DNA of 64,000 bases. Source: CAVQEK01 sp964596645 (GTDB taxonomy: Bacteria; Bacteroidota; Bacteroidia; Cytophagales; Cyclobacteriaceae). Below the pieces are notes generated by a model. That model did not search any database. It saw only the letters and a program-made list of their open reading frames with translations, and was not told the DNA's origin. The stretch covers positions 124,001 through 188,000 of the forward strand of contig CAZQVB010000003.1 in assembly GCA_964596645.1 (NCBI GenBank), in the 5' to 3' direction. The position numbers were made by a program, and so were the translations under genes. Positions 35,645 through 44,638 of the stretch are shown piece after piece. Numbering within the stretch: the stretch's first letter is position 1; every line of letters starts with the position of its first letter.

Positions 35645-35677
35645 TGAGAGCTTCGACCGATTGTTGAGGCTCTTTTT
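35645..35677 (+). terminator. Terminator of queA
   Basis: A 10-bp stem with G-U pairs (AGAGCTTCGA with TTGAGGCTCT) and a 7-base loop, followed by five Ts, 20 bases after the stop. Confidence 0.6.
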
Positions 35678-35743
35678 ATTTTCAGTCAGGCTACCACGAC
35701 AGGTAATCCTGGTGGCTATTTTCAATTACTAATTCATGGCGCA

Positions 35744-36418
35744 ATGAAGGAATACGCAATAGTGGTGGCGGGCGGAAGCGGTAAACGGATGGATAGCGCT
35801 TTGCCTAAGCAGTTCATACCGCTGCTGGGTCGCCCGGTATTGATGCACACTCTGGAAGCTTTTTACAATTACGACTCCTCCATCAGCATTGTATTGGCGC
35901 TGCCAGAGCAACAAATCGGCTTCTGGCGATCACTGTGCGAGAAGCACGAATTCAACATTTATCATCAGGTAACTGCCGGCGGGGCCACCCGTTTTCAATC
36001 TGTAAAAAATGCCCTAAAACTGGTCGATCAAGCAGACAGCATGGTGAGCATACACGATGGTGTGCGACCTTTGGTGCCCAAAGAGTTGATCGATGCATCC
36101 TTCCGCCTGGCCGCTCTACATGGCAGCGCCGTAGCGGCCGTACGGCTGAAAGAAAGCATCCGCAAGATTGACCAGGCCTCATCAAAAGCCATTGATCGAT
36201 CGGCTCTGAGACTTGTACAGACGCCACAAACCTTTCAATATCATTTGATCAAGGATGCATATGACATTCAGGACAGCGACGACATCACTGACGATGCCAT
36301 GGTAGCCGAAAAAGCAGGGGTAAAAATTTCGTTATTTGAGGGCAGCTATGAAAATATTAAGATCACCACGCCCGAAGATATGATTGTTGCCGAAGCGATA
36401 TTAAAGCAGCGCAAGTAA
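35744..36418 (+). CDS. ispD: 2-C-methyl-D-erythritol 4-phosphate cytidylyltransferase
   Basis: 224 residues. The nucleotide-binding start is AIVVAGGSGKRMDSALPKQF, followed by VTAGGATRFQSVKNAL, VSIHDGVRPLVP, AVRLKESIRKI and RLVQTPQTFQ, with DSDDITDDAMVAEKAG and KITTPEDMIVAE at the end. IspD attaches CTP to MEP in the non-mevalonate isoprenoid pathway. The gene stands alone here. Confidence 0.96.
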   Translation: MKEYAIVVAGGSGKRMDSALPKQFIPLLGRPVLMHTLEAFYNYDSSISIVLALPEQQIGFWRSLCEKHEFNIYHQVTAGGATRFQSVKNALKLVDQADSMVSIHDGVRPLVPKELIDASFRLAALHGSAVAAVRLKESIRKIDQASSKAIDRSALRLVQTPQTFQYHLIKDAYDIQDSDDITDDAMVAEKAGVKISLFEGSYENIKITTPEDMIVAEAILKQRK

Positions 36419-36469
36419 CGGCAAGAGCAAGTACATATATAATTTCACGATAAGGCCAGGCCCCAGACG

Positions 36470-36691
36470 CTAATACTCGTCTTCGTTGAAAAAGAAGTCT
36501 TCCTTGGTAGGATAGTCAGGCCATATTTCTTCAATGCTCTCATACGGCTGACCATCGTCTTCCAGTTCCTGCAGATTTTCTACCACTTCCAGTGGCGCTC
36601 CGGATCGAATAGAAAAATCGATCAACTCATCCTTTGTCGCTGGCCAGGGGGCATCTTCCAGGTACGAAGCTAATTCTAGTGTCCAATACAT
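36470..36691 (-). CDS. DUF2795 family small acidic protein
   Basis: 73 residues, strongly acidic. The pattern MYWTLELASYLEDAPWPATK, DELIDFSIRSGAPLEVVENL and EIWPDYPTKEDFFFNEDEY matches the short DUF2795 proteins common in Bacteroidota, whose function is unknown. It is convergent with ispD, with a leftward transcript. Confidence 0.85.
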   Translation of the reverse strand: MYWTLELASYLEDAPWPATKDELIDFSIRSGAPLEVVENLQELEDDGQPYESIEEIWPDYPTKEDFFFNEDEY

Positions 36692-36992
36692 ATACTCACT
36701 TTTTCAATAAACGTGCAAAAATAGAATTTAAATCCAAATAACAAACAAGATTATCCGCTGCCAGTGCAATGACCAATTCATTTTACCTAATATCTATCTG
36801 CCGTTGAAATTGTTTCCTCAGCGCAACGCTTTAATTTCTCTCATCACATATCTGGACCCGCCGCTACCTTGCATTATCAAATCGGACTTGTGAAAAGTTT
36901 TTGTTTATTGTTTATTTAAAAAAATGATGAAATAATTCAACTTTTGATATATTTGAGCACTCTTTGTTGGAAATATAATAATCCGCGTCACC
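36692..36992. promoter_or_regulatory. AT-rich divergent control region
   Basis: A 301-bp space between the DUF2795 and Lrp genes. TATATTTG at 36948-36955 fits the -7 consensus TAnnTTTG for the lrp-like gene; no clear -33 TTTG lies 19-22 bases before it. No gene was recognised. Confidence 0.4.
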
Positions 36993-37463
36993 ATGAATAA
37001 AAATTACGATATCGATAACGTAGATTTAAAAATTCTGGCCCTGCTTACTGAAGATGCCAAGATGCCCTATACGGAAGTCGCTAAAAAGGTGTTCGTATCT
37101 GGTGGCACCGTGCATGTGCGCATGAGGAAGATGGAGGAGATGGGTATCGTGAAAGGAACAACCCTAAAAATGGACTATGCCAAGATGGGCTACGACATCA
37201 CCGCATTTTTGGGTATTTATCTGGAAAAGAGCTCTTTATATGACCAGGTCATCAAGAAGTTGAACCTGATTGCCGAGATTGTAAAAATCCACTACACCAC
37301 CGGCAACTACAATATATTTGTAAAGCTGCACTGCAAAGACACTAAACACCTCAAAGACGTATTGCACGACAAGATTCAGCAGATAGAAGGTATAGAACGT
37401 ACCGAAACCATCATCTCTCTCGAAGAAAGCCTCAACCGACATATACAGTTTACTGAAAAGTAA
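36993..37463 (+). CDS. Lrp/AsnC-family transcriptional regulator
   Basis: 156 residues with the AsnC-type helix-turn-helix (DNVDLKILALLTEDAKMPYTEV, then SGGTVHVRMRKMEEMGIVKG) and the RAM effector domain (GYDITAFLGIYLE, IHYTTGNYNIFVKLHC). Regulators of this type respond to amino acids. It lies 164 bases before the suf operon in the same direction. Control of suf is possible but not shown. Confidence 0.93.
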   Translation: MNKNYDIDNVDLKILALLTEDAKMPYTEVAKKVFVSGGTVHVRMRKMEEMGIVKGTTLKMDYAKMGYDITAFLGIYLEKSSLYDQVIKKLNLIAEIVKIHYTTGNYNIFVKLHCKDTKHLKDVLHDKIQQIEGIERTETIISLEESLNRHIQFTEK

Positions 37464-37584
37464 CACCTGTGTCGGGCTCTTTTCCCCCACGATAATCGGC
37501 TACCACGGCACGCACTGCCGATCGGCGAGCGCCCTCCTGGCAAAAGAAAAATGCCGCAGAAACATTACTTTCCGTTTTCTGTTT

Positions 37585-37592
37585 TACCTTTG
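37585..37592 (+). promoter_or_regulatory. -7 box of the suf operon
   Basis: TACCTTTG matches TAnnTTTG, 35 bases before the sufB ATG. A good -33 TTTG is not visible at the usual distance. Confidence 0.45.
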
Positions 37593-37627
37593 CGGCTTGT
37601 TTAAATTCAATCTAAATAACAATAAGA

Positions 37628-39073
37628 ATGGGTAAAGACAATCAGATTCTTAATGACTTCACCAGCTCTGATTATAAATATGGATGGGAAACACTAATAG
37701 AAAATGACTCGGCGCCCAAAGGTCTGAATGAAGACATCATTCGATTTATTTCAGCCAAAAAGAACGAGCCTGAGTGGATGCTCGAGTGGCGACTGAAGGC
37801 ATTTCACCATTGGCTCAGCAAGAAAGAGCCTGTATGGCCCAATGTGCACTACCCCGCCATCAATTATCAGGACATCATATACTACTCTGCTCCAAAGAAA
37901 AAAGCAGAGCTCAAAAGCCTTGACGAAGTAGATCCGGAACTTCTCGATACATTTAAAAAACTGGGCATTTCGCTCGAAGAGCAGAAAAGGCTTACCGGTG
38001 TGGCTGTAGATGCCGTGATAGACAGCGTTTCTGTCAAAACTACCTTTAAGGAAAAGCTGGCAGAAATGGGGATTATTTTCTCTTCATTCTCAGAAGCTGT
38101 GCACGATCATCCGGAATTGATCAAAAAATATCTTGGCTCTGTAGTGCCTGTAAACGACAACTATTTTGCTGCCCTAAACTCGGCAGTATTTAGCGATGGT
38201 TCCTTTTGTTATATCCCAAAAGGTGTGCGGTGCCCAATGGAGCTGTCGACCTATTTTAGAATAAATGCCGCAGGCACAGGCCAGTTTGAGCGTACGCTGA
38301 TAGTGGCAGAAGAAGGGGCCTACTGCAGCTACCTGGAAGGATGTACCGCCCCGCAGCGCGATGAAAACCAGTTGCATGCTGCTGTGGTAGAGATATTTGT
38401 GCACAAAGATGCCGAAGTAAAGTATTCAACCGTTCAAAACTGGTACCCCGGCGATAAGCAAGGCAAAGGAGGCATTTACAACTTCGTGACCAAGCGCGGG
38501 CTCTGCTTCGGCGACAGGGCCAAGCTATCGTGGACACAGGTAGAAACCGGCTCAGCCATCACCTGGAAATACCCCAGTTGTGTGTTGCGCGGCGACGGTG
38601 CCGTGGGGGAGTTCTACTCCGTAGCGGTTACCAACAACTACCAGCAAGCCGACACCGGCACCAAAATGATTCACATCGGCAGGAACACCAAAAGCCGTAT
38701 TGTTTCCAAGGGCGTATCAGCAGGCAAAAGCCAAAACAGCTACCGCGGCTTGGTACAAGTGATGAAGCGGGCTGCCGGCGCACGCAACTTTTCGCAATGC
38801 GACTCTTTACTTATGGGCGATCAATGCGGAGCGCATACTTTCCCTTACATAGAAATAGACAATAGTACCGCCAAGGTGGAGCACGAAGCCACCACTTCCA
38901 AAATCGGTGAAGACCAGATTTTTTACTGCAACCAGCGGGGCATAAGTACCGAAGATGCCGTGGCACTCATTGTAAATGGCTATTGCAAAGAAGTGCTCAA
39001 CCAGTTGCCCATGGAGTTTGCCGTGGAAGCACAAAAATTACTTGCCCTTACCTTGGAAGGCAGCGTAGGATAA
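37628..39073 (+). CDS. sufB: Fe-S cluster scaffold subunit SufB
   Basis: 481 residues, full length. Recognisable segments are ALNSAVFSDGSFCYIPKGVRCPMELSTYFRINA (given in part), EGAYCSYLEGCTAPQ, VQNWYPGDKQGKGGIYNFVTKRG, SRIVSKGVSAGKSQNSYRG and the SLLMGDQCGAHTFPYIE cysteine region. SufB forms the SufBC2D scaffold that builds Fe-S clusters. It is the first gene of sufBCDSE-sufT-bacilliredoxin. Confidence 0.97.
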   Translation: MGKDNQILNDFTSSDYKYGWETLIENDSAPKGLNEDIIRFISAKKNEPEWMLEWRLKAFHHWLSKKEPVWPNVHYPAINYQDIIYYSAPKKKAELKSLDEVDPELLDTFKKLGISLEEQKRLTGVAVDAVIDSVSVKTTFKEKLAEMGIIFSSFSEAVHDHPELIKKYLGSVVPVNDNYFAALNSAVFSDGSFCYIPKGVRCPMELSTYFRINAAGTGQFERTLIVAEEGAYCSYLEGCTAPQRDENQLHAAVVEIFVHKDAEVKYSTVQNWYPGDKQGKGGIYNFVTKRGLCFGDRAKLSWTQVETGSAITWKYPSCVLRGDGAVGEFYSVAVTNNYQQADTGTKMIHIGRNTKSRIVSKGVSAGKSQNSYRGLVQVMKRAAGARNFSQCDSLLMGDQCGAHTFPYIEIDNSTAKVEHEATTSKIGEDQIFYCNQRGISTEDAVALIVNGYCKEVLNQLPMEFAVEAQKLLALTLEGSVG

Positions 39074-39093
39074 TTAATAAGAAAAATCAAAAC

Positions 39094-39855
39094 ATGTTAA
39101 AGATCAACAATTTACAAGCATCCATAGAAGGGCTTGAAATATTGAAGGGTGTAAACCTGGAGGTAAAACCGGGAGAGGTTCATGCCATAATGGGTCCCAA
39201 TGGCTCTGGCAAATCCACCCTGGCATCGGTGCTGTCGGGTCGTGAAGAGTACGAGGTGACGGGTGGCAGTGTGCTTTTTGAAGGCGAAGATTTGCTGGAT
39301 CTGGCGCCGGAAGAACGTGCACGCAAAGGGGTTTTTCTCGCTTTTCAGTATCCGGTAGAAATACCCGGCGTAAGCACCACCAACTTTCTGCGTACTGCGC
39401 TGAACCAGATACGCGAGGCACGCGGCCAGGACCTGCTCGACGCCGTATCCTTTCTGAAACTGATGCGCGAAAAAATGGCATTGGTAGAGATGGACCAAAA
39501 ACTGACCAGCCGAGCACTGAATGAGGGGTTTTCGGGCGGTGAGAAAAAGCGAAATGAGATTTTTCAAATGGCCCTTCTGGAACCTAAACTCGCCATACTC
39601 GATGAAACGGACAGCGGTCTGGATATTGATGCGCTTCGCATTGTATCCAATGGTGTCAATCAGTTAAAATCTGAAAATAATGCCATTATTGTAGTAACCC
39701 ATTACCAACGCCTGCTCGATTATATCGTACCAGATTTTGTGCACGTGCTGTATCAGGGCCGCATCGTGAAGTCGGGCCCAAAAGAGCTGGCCCTGGAGTT
39801 GGAAGAAAAAGGATACGACTGGATTCGGAAAGATATTGAATCCTCCATTGCTTAA
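39094..39855 (+). CDS. sufC: Fe-S assembly ATPase SufC
   Basis: 253 residues from ATG 39094; a longer frame from 38983 overlaps sufB. It has Walker A GPNGSGKST, signature GFSGGEKKRNEIFQMALLEP and Walker B LAILDETDSGLDIDALR. The signature GFSGGEKKR and DETDSGLD are typical of SufC. It powers conformational change in the SufBC2D complex. Confidence 0.97.
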   Translation: MLKINNLQASIEGLEILKGVNLEVKPGEVHAIMGPNGSGKSTLASVLSGREEYEVTGGSVLFEGEDLLDLAPEERARKGVFLAFQYPVEIPGVSTTNFLRTALNQIREARGQDLLDAVSFLKLMREKMALVEMDQKLTSRALNEGFSGGEKKRNEIFQMALLEPKLAILDETDSGLDIDALRIVSNGVNQLKSENNAIIVVTHYQRLLDYIVPDFVHVLYQGRIVKSGPKELALELEEKGYDWIRKDIESSIA

Positions 39856-39865
39856 TAGATTGGAT

Positions 39866-41191
39866 ATGAATCGCACTGCTTTTGCAGATATGGAAGAGTT
39901 GCTCATCAATAGCTTTGAGGCTTTTGAAAAGTCACTCAACGGCCAGAGCCAATCGTCACTCCACCAGACCAGGCGTGATGCAATCAGAGCTTTCGAACGC
40001 CAGGGTTTTCCTGACAATAAGAGTGAGGAGTATAAGTACACGCATATAGCCAAAGCTATTGCCCAAAAGTTTGACTTCTCGAGCTTTCATGCTACATCTT
40101 CCCCCACATTGTCCGCTAAGGATGATTTGCTGCCTTTTCGTGCTGAAGATGTGTATGCGATAGTATCGGTAAATGGCCGCTGGCAGGAGCATTTACAGAA
40201 CAATGCATGGCCCAGAGGCGTGAACGTTCGGCCATTGAACGCCGTGCTCGAAAGTGATCCGCAGTTCATAAAATCACACTTTGCGCAGTACGCCAACTAT
40301 AATAACGATCCGTATGTGGCCCTCAACACGGCCTTTACTCGTGACGGGTTGGTGGTGGAAATTGACGACAACACGGTGCTCGACAAGCCAGTAGTGATCT
40401 ATCAGATATTGGCCTCTGAAAAAGAACAAGCCCTGGCGCAGCCGCGCAACCTGTTTGTGATCGGACAAAATGCAGAAGCAAGCATTTTGGAAGTTAATCT
40501 GCAGCAGGGAGACTTAAATGCTTTTTCTAACATAGTGACAGAGGTCTCTGTAAAAAAGCATGCGCGCTTCAGCTTGTATAAATTACAACAATCGTCGGCC
40601 AGTGCCTACCAAATCGACAACACACAAATCTTTCAGGAGCGCGAAAGCGTGGTGAACACCTTCACATGTACACTCAGTGGTGCGATAGTGCGCAACAACC
40701 TGAGCATAGCCATGCTCGGCGAGCGCTGCGAAAGTTTTATGTATGGGCTTTACCTCACACAAGGCAAATCGCATGTGGACAACCATACGGTAGTTGATCA
40801 TATAAAGCCCAATTGCTACAGCAATGAGATTTACAAAGGCATCATGGACGACCACAGCAGGGGCGTGTTCAATGGTAAAATTTATGTGCGCCAAGCCGCT
40901 CAAAAAACCAATGCCTTTCAATCCAACAAAAACATAGTGCTGACAGACACAGCAGGCATCAACTCCAAACCCCAACTGGAAATATGGGCTGACGATGTGA
41001 AATGCTCGCACGGATGCACCACAGGCCAGCTCGATGAAGAGCAAATGTTTTATTTGCGATCGCGGGGTATAGCTGCAAACAAGGCCCGTGCTCTGCTGTT
41101 ACATGCCTTTGCCGCCGATGTGCTCGAAGGCGTTAAAATCGATTTCTTGAAAGAGTATCTGGACGAAATTATACACAGCCGATTGGATTGA
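39866..41191 (+). CDS. sufD: Fe-S cluster assembly protein SufD
   Basis: 441 residues from ATG 39866. The N-terminal helical part has RQGFPDNKSEEYKYTHI, and the beta-helix core carries VVDHIKPNCYSNEIYKGIMDD, SRGVFNGKIYVRQAAQKTNAFQ and the C-terminal DDVKCSHGCTTGQLDEEQMFYLRSRGI. It is the SufB paralogue and partner. It follows sufC by ten bases. Confidence 0.97.
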   Translation: MNRTAFADMEELLINSFEAFEKSLNGQSQSSLHQTRRDAIRAFERQGFPDNKSEEYKYTHIAKAIAQKFDFSSFHATSSPTLSAKDDLLPFRAEDVYAIVSVNGRWQEHLQNNAWPRGVNVRPLNAVLESDPQFIKSHFAQYANYNNDPYVALNTAFTRDGLVVEIDDNTVLDKPVVIYQILASEKEQALAQPRNLFVIGQNAEASILEVNLQQGDLNAFSNIVTEVSVKKHARFSLYKLQQSSASAYQIDNTQIFQERESVVNTFTCTLSGAIVRNNLSIAMLGERCESFMYGLYLTQGKSHVDNHTVVDHIKPNCYSNEIYKGIMDDHSRGVFNGKIYVRQAAQKTNAFQSNKNIVLTDTAGINSKPQLEIWADDVKCSHGCTTGQLDEEQMFYLRSRGIAANKARALLLHAFAADVLEGVKIDFLKEYLDEIIHSRLD

Positions 41192-41193
41192 AC

Positions 41194-42444
41194 ATGACTG
41201 AATCAGGAACGGAACAACTTATTGCTGCTATAGATGTAAACGCCATCCGTGGAGATTTTCCTATTCTTCACCAACAGGTGAACGGAAAGCCGCTCATCTA
41301 CTTCGACAATGCGGCTACTTCGCAGACGCCGATCCAGGTCATTCAGGCCATTCATGACTACTATACCGGCGACAATGCCAACATTCACAGGGGAATACAT
41401 ACGCTGGCCGAACGGGCAACCGCTGCTTTTGAAAGTACCCGTAAAGCCGTGCAGGCATTTATCAATGCCCGTGAAGAAGAGGAAATCATTTTTACCTATG
41501 GCACCACCGACGGCATCAATCTGGTAAGCTCCAGTTATGGCAGGGCCATGCTTTCTGAAGGCGACGAGATCATCATCAGCGGCATGGAACACCACTCCAA
41601 CATAGTGCCCTGGCAGATGCTTTGCGAAGAAACCGGCGCCAAGTTGATAGTAGTACCTGTGACCGACGATGGCGAATTTGATATGGGCGCCTACAAAGCG
41701 CTGATCGGCGACCGAACCAAAGTGGTGTCGGTGGTACATATTTCCAATGCGCTGGGCACCGTAAATCCAGTGGAAGAAATCACCGCTATAGCGCACGAGT
41801 ATGGCGCTGTGGTGCTCATTGATGGCGCACAGGCGGCGCCGCATATGCCCATCGATGTGCAAAAGATCAATTGCGACTTTTACTGCTTTTCTGCCCATAA
41901 AATGTTTGGCCCTACCGGCGTGGGTATCTTGTACGGAAAAAGACGCATATTAGAAGCTATGCCGCCCTTCAGAGGTGGTGGCGAAATGATCAAAGAAGTG
42001 TCGTTTGAAGGCACCACTTTCAATGATATTCCCTACAAATTTGAGGCAGGCACGCCAAACATAGCCGATGTGGTGGCGCTAAAAGCCGCCGTTGATTATT
42101 TGAACGATCACAACAGAAGCGCTTTATGGCAATACGAGGTCGGTCTTCTAGAATATGCCACCCGGCGTATTGAAGAGATACCCGAGGTGACCATCGTTGG
42201 TAGCGCCAGCCACAAGTCGGGCGTGTTGTCATTTCTTGTAGCCGGTATGCACCACTACGATGTAGGGCTGATGATGGATGCACGCGGTATAGCCGTAAGA
42301 ACAGGCCACCACTGCACGCAGCCGCTCATGCATCGCTTCGAAATTGAGGGCACAGTGCGCGCCTCATTTTCTATATACAACACCCGCGAAGAGATCGACT
42401 ATTTCATTCAAAGTTTGAAGGAAATCATTCAGAAATGGAAGTAG
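41194..42444 (+). CDS. sufS: Cysteine desulfurase SufS
   Basis: 416 residues from ATG 41194, two bases after the sufD stop. It is a PLP enzyme with GMEHHSNIVPWQ, VLIDGAQAAPHMPID, the lysine in CFSAHKMFGPTGVGILYG, and the active cysteine in RTGHHCTQPLM. It releases sulfur from cysteine to SufE. It overlaps sufE by ten bases. Confidence 0.97.
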   Translation: MTESGTEQLIAAIDVNAIRGDFPILHQQVNGKPLIYFDNAATSQTPIQVIQAIHDYYTGDNANIHRGIHTLAERATAAFESTRKAVQAFINAREEEEIIFTYGTTDGINLVSSSYGRAMLSEGDEIIISGMEHHSNIVPWQMLCEETGAKLIVVPVTDDGEFDMGAYKALIGDRTKVVSVVHISNALGTVNPVEEITAIAHEYGAVVLIDGAQAAPHMPIDVQKINCDFYCFSAHKMFGPTGVGILYGKRRILEAMPPFRGGGEMIKEVSFEGTTFNDIPYKFEAGTPNIADVVALKAAVDYLNDHNRSALWQYEVGLLEYATRRIEEIPEVTIVGSASHKSGVLSFLVAGMHHYDVGLMMDARGIAVRTGHHCTQPLMHRFEIEGTVRASFSIYNTREEIDYFIQSLKEIIQKWK

Positions 42445-42887
42445 GCACCAACAGGCCAAAAGCAATTGACACCATTCAGCAGGAGATTGTCGATGAATTT
42501 GCCATACTTGGCGATGACAGAGAAAGCACAATTTTCTACATCATGGAGCTGGGTGGCCAATTGCCCGCTATGGACGAAGCACAGAAAACAGAAGAGAATA
42601 TTATAAAAGGCTGTCAGTCGAAGGTATGGCTTACGGCAACTTTGCAAGGCGAACGGGTGTACTTCATCGCCGACAGCAATACTGAAATAACCAAGGGGCT
42701 AATCAGCCTGCTAATGCGAGTGCTTTCGGGCCAAAAAGCTGATGATATTGTAAATGCCCAGTTGAGTTTTATAGAAGAGATCGGCATGGGTAAAATCATT
42801 GGCTCTCAGCGCAGCAATGGCCTTGCGGCTATGATAAAACAAATGAAACTGTATGCGCTGGCCTTCAAAAGTAAAATATCGAAATAG
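42435..42887 (+). CDS. sufE: Sulfur acceptor SufE
   Basis: 150 residues. The sulfur-accepting cysteine is in NIIKGCQSKVWLTA, and the C-terminal half has GLISLLMRVLSGQKADDI and SQRSNGLAAMIKQMK. It takes persulfide from SufS and passes it to SufB. The ten-base overlap with sufS points to coupled translation. Confidence 0.96.
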   Translation: MEVGTNRPKAIDTIQQEIVDEFAILGDDRESTIFYIMELGGQLPAMDEAQKTEENIIKGCQSKVWLTATLQGERVYFIADSNTEITKGLISLLMRVLSGQKADDIVNAQLSFIEEIGMGKIIGSQRSNGLAAMIKQMKLYALAFKSKISK

Positions 42888-42936
42888 CCGCAAAAGCGCC
42901 TACATGGCCATCGTGGTCAGATAAACAGAGACAGCT

Positions 42937-43266
42937 ATGCCAGAAAAGGAAATGAATGTGGAAAGAAACCTTCGCGATGAAGTGGTGATGGCACTGAAGT
43001 CGGTGTACGATCCGGAAATACCGGTAGATGTATACGAGCTGGGACTGATATATGAAATTCAGGTTTTTCCTGTCAATAATGTATACATCAAGATGACACT
43101 CACATCGCCGGCTTGTCCCGCAGCCGAAACCATACCCAATGAGGTGGAAGCCAAAGTAAGAAGCCTGGACGACATCAACGATGTACAGGTGGAAATCACC
43201 TTCGATCCCCCCTACTCTGCCGATATGATGTCGGAAGCAGCCAAGCTGGAGTTGGGTTTTATGTAA
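42937..43266 (+). CDS. sufT: SufT (DUF59/MIP18) Fe-S carrier protein
   Basis: 109 residues with the DUF59 pattern SVYDPEIPVDVYELGLIYEIQV and TSPACPAAETIPNEVEAKV, where the cysteine is conserved, followed by VQVEITFDPPYSADMMSEAAKLELG. SufT proteins help mature Fe-S enzymes downstream of the scaffold. It lies 49 bases after sufE in the operon. Confidence 0.92.
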   Translation: MPEKEMNVERNLRDEVVMALKSVYDPEIPVDVYELGLIYEIQVFPVNNVYIKMTLTSPACPAAETIPNEVEAKVRSLDDINDVQVEITFDPPYSADMMSEAAKLELGFM

Positions 43267-43298
43267 ATACTATAATTAACGCTATAAAGAAAACAACT

Positions 43299-43715
43299 AT
43301 GTATCCGGAACAACTTGTAAGCCCGATGCGGGCAGAACTGACCGATGTTGGTTTTAAAGAATTTAAGACCGCTGCACAAGTGGAAGAGCATTTAAAAAAT
43401 ACCAACGGCACTTCGTTGGTAGTCATCAACTCGGTATGTGGATGTGCTGCTGGCACAGCCCGGCCGGGTGTGAAATATGCCCTGCAGCAATCCGATAAAA
43501 AGCCCGATCATCTGGCCACCGTATTTGCCGGTGTAGATGGGGAGGCCACGGCCAAAGCACGGGAATATACTATGCCCTATCCCCCATCCTCGCCCTCCAT
43601 CGCGCTGTTCAAAGACGGCGAATTGGTGCATTTCGTAGAGCGGCACCACATCGAAGGCCGCTCAGCAGAAGTGATCGGCCAGCACCTGGTACAGGTGTTT
43701 GAAGAGTATTGCTAA
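43299..43715 (+). CDS. BrxA/BrxB-family bacilliredoxin (YphP/YqiW-like)
   Basis: 138 residues. The redox motif is C47-G-C49 in SVCGCAAGTARPG, with YTMPYPPSSPSIALFKDGELVHFVERHHIEG (given in part) closing the thioredoxin-like fold. Bacilliredoxins remove bacillithiol from proteins. It is the last gene of the suf operon before a strong terminator, so it may protect SufS, SufE or cluster ligands from thiolation; that role is inferred. Confidence 0.92.
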   Translation: MYPEQLVSPMRAELTDVGFKEFKTAAQVEEHLKNTNGTSLVVINSVCGCAAGTARPGVKYALQQSDKKPDHLATVFAGVDGEATAKAREYTMPYPPSSPSIALFKDGELVHFVERHHIEGRSAEVIGQHLVQVFEEYC

Positions 43716-43734
43716 AAAGAAACTGTATTCAGCA

Positions 43735-43769
43735 AAATAGCCCTGTATTGCTGCAGGGCTATTTTTTTT
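43735..43769 (+). terminator. Terminator of the suf operon
   Basis: A perfect 11-bp stem (43735-43745 with 43754-43764), an 8-base loop and a run of Ts. It can serve both the suf operon and the convergent outer-membrane protein gene. Confidence 0.9.
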
Positions 43770-43784
43770 ACATCAAGGGCAACT

Positions 43785-44627
43785 TCACCAGGTATAAAAC
43801 ACGCCCGCGCTGTAGTTGGGCGCTGCCAACACATAGCGACCAAAGAAGGCACCTGCTACAGAACCTGTAATGCCCAGTCGCTCTGTGAAAAAGTAGTTGG
43901 CTTCCAACATAAAAGTGAGGTATTCAATATTGTTGGCAAACAGCCCATTGCCCTGTGTAGGATCTACATGGCCGTTGAAAAACGAGGAGATACCATTCAT
44001 TTTCAACACAGTAAGCAACTTCTTGCCCCATTGATATCCGCCCTCCAGTCCATACCGAAATTCATCTGAAAATCCGCGCGTTCGATTGTTGAAACCCGCC
44101 ATAGCGCTCACATAAAATGGCCTAGGATAAAAAGAATGGCTTACGTCGAAGCGCAGCATCTGATTGAATTCTCCGTCGCCCGTCTGCAGTATCATTCCTT
44201 CACCACCTTCCACTTCGCCCGTGGGCAGACCCAGCATAAGGCTGGCGCTGAGTACAAAGGCCTTGTCGCGGATCAGACCGTACTTCAGAGAGATGTCTAT
44301 ATCGCCCACGGCGTTCACTTCATCACCCGGATTGCTGCGGCCACTCTGTCGAAACACGATTTCGTTGAAAGTACTGCGCACGAAAAACGGCAAATAGGCA
44401 ATTCCCGTTAGGCGATCAGTCAATCCGTACTCGCCATACACACTCGTGGTGTACAGGCTGGTGGTCACAATGTCGTTGAGCGCCCCGTCCGGCCCGAATA
44501 TTTGATCGGCGCGTATCATATTTTGGCTCAGCTTCCAGTACCCATGCCCTTGCGGGTGCGTCCATCCGCCACCGGCACATAGCCATCCTGGCGCAATAGT
44601 GATAATCAAGAACAAAAGCTTTTTCAT
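43785..44627 (-). CDS. Outer-membrane beta-barrel protein, unknown role
   Basis: About 280 residues from ATG 44627. It has a signal peptide (MKKLLFLIITIAPGWLCAGGG) and a short barrel: repeated amphipathic strands such as VYGEYGLTDRLTGIAYLPFFV, DISLKYGLIRDKAFVLSASLMLGLPTGE (given in part), and a terminal aromatic residue (GVFYTW). It resembles transporter-like or OmpA-like barrels of the MetA-pathway/phenol-degradation type but no family can be named. It lies 11 bases after the DM13 lipoprotein gene, so the two are probably co-transcribed. Confidence 0.75.
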   Translation of the reverse strand: MKKLLFLIITIAPGWLCAGGGWTHPQGHGYWKLSQNMIRADQIFGPDGALNDIVTTSLYTTSVYGEYGLTDRLTGIAYLPFFVRSTFNEIVFRQSGRSNPGDEVNAVGDIDISLKYGLIRDKAFVLSASLMLGLPTGEVEGGEGMILQTGDGEFNQMLRFDVSHSFYPRPFYVSAMAGFNNRTRGFSDEFRYGLEGGYQWGKKLLTVLKMNGISSFFNGHVDPTQGNGLFANNIEYLTFMLEANYFFTERLGITGSVAGAFFGRYVLAAPNYSAGVFYTW

Positions 44628-44638
44628 ATACTGTAGTA

